Below are positions 62,495 through 64,000 of a stretch of DNA of 64,000 nucleotides, in pieces; position 1 is the first letter of the stretch; each line of letters opens with the position of its first letter. Origin of the DNA: Bryopsis sp. KO-2023. Its lineage: Eukaryota; Chlorophyta; Ulvophyceae; Bryopsidales; Bryopsidaceae. The DNA is taken from NCBI GenBank assembly GCA_030272585.1, contig BSYQ01000001.1, positions 3,906,001 to 3,970,000 on the forward strand, given 5' to 3'. Position numbers and translations under genes: made by a program. The notes beneath the pieces were generated by a model. It was not told the DNA's origin, did no database searches, and was given only the letters and a program-made list of their open reading frames with translations.

Positions 62495-64000
62495 AAGAGG
62501 AGGCTAGTGTTGGGTCAGCTAAGCCTCCAGATGATATTGAAATGAAAGAACCCACTACAAAAACACCAGCCTCACTAAATGATGGTGTTCAAGAGACACC
62601 TGTGGTTGCAGCCCCTATTGCAACAGAACAGGAAGCATACACACTGGATGGGGTCACTCCAGGAGTGTTAATTCAAAAGAAAAAGCAGTCTCAAAAGAGA
62701 GTGGATAAACAAACAGAGGCCACTGTGAGTTTACCCACTAGAGTGGAAGGAAATGTTGAGGGAAAGGAACCAGTTCAGACTGCAGTAGCTCAGGCTACAG
62801 CAGCATATAGAGGATATGAACTGGCAGGATTTATTGGTGCAAAGAAAGCTACAGCATACATTGATACAGGATCCACTGCTAACTATATTAGCATGGATGC
62901 AGTCAAGGAACTGGGACTACAATACAAACCACAAGAAACTCCTGTTAAGTTTCTAGATGGTACAGAAAGGAAATCAGTGGGGAGATGTTTTGGCATCCCA
63001 TTTGTCTGTGGAAAGATCCAGCTCTCATTTGATGCTGATGTCTTTCCAGACAGTAATCACCCAATCCTACTGGGATTGCCCTGGCTCATACACTATAATC
63101 CCAAAGTGGATTTTAAGTCAGGAATAATCACAGTAAACAAGGGCAAAAAGAGTGTAAAATTACCACTCTCAGTAATGCCTGAATATCAGCTCAAACCCAC
63201 TGGAGCTACAGAACTTTCCTTTTGTTCTAGTGGCAGAATCAAAAGACAGATAGAAAAAGGGGAAATCAAACACATCATCATGGTGGTGATTAGGCCAGAG
63301 GATGAATCAAAGACTGGAGTAGAAACAATCCCAGAACAAAGGGAAGGGGATGATCTACAGAAAATCCTGCAGGAGGATATGGATCCCAGGATTAAGGAAG
63401 TACTGACTCAGTACAGAAAAGTATTTGCAAAAGATTTGCCTAAGGGTGTACCTCCTACCAGGCTGGGTCATGAATTCAGGATTGATCTGGAGGAGGGTAC
63501 AGAACCCATGTATAGACCCCTATACAAACTGTCTCCTCTTGAGTTAGATGAGGTTAAAAGACAGTTAGATTACCTGTTGGAGATGGATTTCATAGAACCA
63601 TCACAGTCACCATTTGGGGCACCAATCCTGTTTGTCCCTAAGAAAGATGGAGGGCTCAGGATGTGCCTGGATTACAGATGGCTCAATAAGAAAACCATCA
63701 AAAACAGATACCCTCTGCCCTTACCAGAGGAGATGATTGACAGGGTACATGGGGCTAGATATTTCACTAAGATTGACCTGAGATCAGGCTACTGGCAGAT
63801 GCCTCTAAGGGAAGAGGATAGGCCTAAGACTGCCTTCAGAAGTAGATTTGGACACTATCAGTTCAAAGTGCTTTCTTTTGGACTTACTAATGCTCCAGCA
63901 CAATATATGAACATGGTTAATGACATCTTCAAGGATATGCTGGATATCTTTGTGCTGATCTTCATTGATGATCTCTTAATCTATTCTAAGAGCATCTCTG
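62350..64000 (+). CDS. pol: Pol of element C (partial; protease and RT)
   Basis: Frame -1 relative to gag is open from 62350 to the end of the window; ribosomes would enter at 62485-62491. A spacer leads to retropepsin [13 protein letters not shown] with ILLGLPWLI, then [51 protein letters not shown] and [10 protein letters not shown] at the window edge. RNase H, integrase and any chromodomain lie outside. The frame is intact throughout, so the element may be functional. Confidence 0.9.
62485..62528 (+). promoter_or_regulatory. -1 ribosomal frameshift signal (slippery heptamer + stem-loop), element C
   Basis: The codons GGA AAC TAA are preceded by G, forming the canonical X XXY YYZ heptamer G GGA AAC (62485-62491) directly before the gag stop. 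After a 7-nt spacer, GGAGGCTAG (62499-62507) pairs with CTAAGCCTCC (62519-62528): nine base pairs with one bulged A and an 11-nt loop. Spacing and geometry are those of retroviral gag-pro/pol sites. Confidence 0.85.

Larger units (their letters stand above)
59199..64000 (+). mobile_element. chromovirus-like element C (Ty3/Gypsy, 5' part; runs off the window)
   Basis: Contains a long 5' LTR, primer-binding site, leader, gag and the first ~500 codons of pol. The 3' LTR and target duplication lie outside the window. It is inserted in the same recombinase gene as element B, about 26 bp beyond B's target duplication. Confidence 0.88.

Noticed and set aside
1..64000. CRISPR arrays, rRNA genes or prokaryotic operons
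   Set aside because: No spaced direct-repeat array or rRNA signature was seen; introns and LTR elements show eukaryotic nuclear DNA.

Overview
The window is nuclear DNA of a plastid-bearing eukaryote, probably a unicellular alga. The evidence is intron-rich genes with GT-AG introns (mostly about 45-650 bp), plus products with transit-peptide-like N-termini of families seen in photosynthetic organisms: a DUF1995 protein, a DNL-type zinc finger and a DMT-type transporter. The phylum cannot be fixed from sequence alone.

Positions 1-30200 form a gene-dense arm. In order it holds: a doubtful minus-strand gene (about 1.7-2.0 kb), a penta-EF-hand protein (-), a CYP97-like cytochrome P450 (+), an EamA/DMT transporter (+), a MEMO1 homologue (+, 11 exons), an unidentified two-repeat protein (-, 6 exons), a VMA12/TMEM199 V-ATPase assembly factor (+), the nonsense-mediated-decay factor SMG9 (-, 11 exons), a DNL zinc-finger Hsp70-escort-like protein (+), an unidentified tail-anchored protein (+, 8 exons), a DUF1995 protein (+, 6 exons) and a BIRC6/UBE2O-like ubiquitin-conjugating enzyme (-). 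Three pairs are divergently transcribed from short shared intergenic regions. For most genes the exon phases close without a frameshift, so these models are fairly reliable.

Positions 30450-64000 are a nested transposon cluster. A 729-bp TA-flanked inverted-repeat element and a LINE 3' fragment come first. Next is a 230-bp MITE that was hit twice: by a complete pogo-type DNA transposon (32900-36808) and by a 2.9-kb LTR element with protease and integrase but no reverse transcriptase (36880-39798). After that comes the 3' end of a tyrosine-recombinase retroelement with PAT-like split direct repeats (from 40173). It is split by three chromovirus-like Ty3/Gypsy elements: A (40198-47250, minus), B (48524-59167, plus) and C (59199 to beyond the window, plus). 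Target-site duplications, LTRs, primer-binding sites and uninterrupted copies of the target sites let the insertions be ordered.

The four LTR elements share the same 12-nt primer-binding site, yet A, B and C express Pol in three ways: an in-frame Gag-Pol fusion, a -1 shift at a G TTA AAC site, and a -1 shift at a G GGA AAC site followed by a textbook stem-loop. B carries an extra zinc-finger/coiled-coil ORF after pol. Most of C's coding region and the middle of A are almost free of CpG, while their LTRs, leaders and flanks are not. In the gene arm, a pogo-derived MITE starts exactly at a 5' splice site, and several introns use GTTGG donors.
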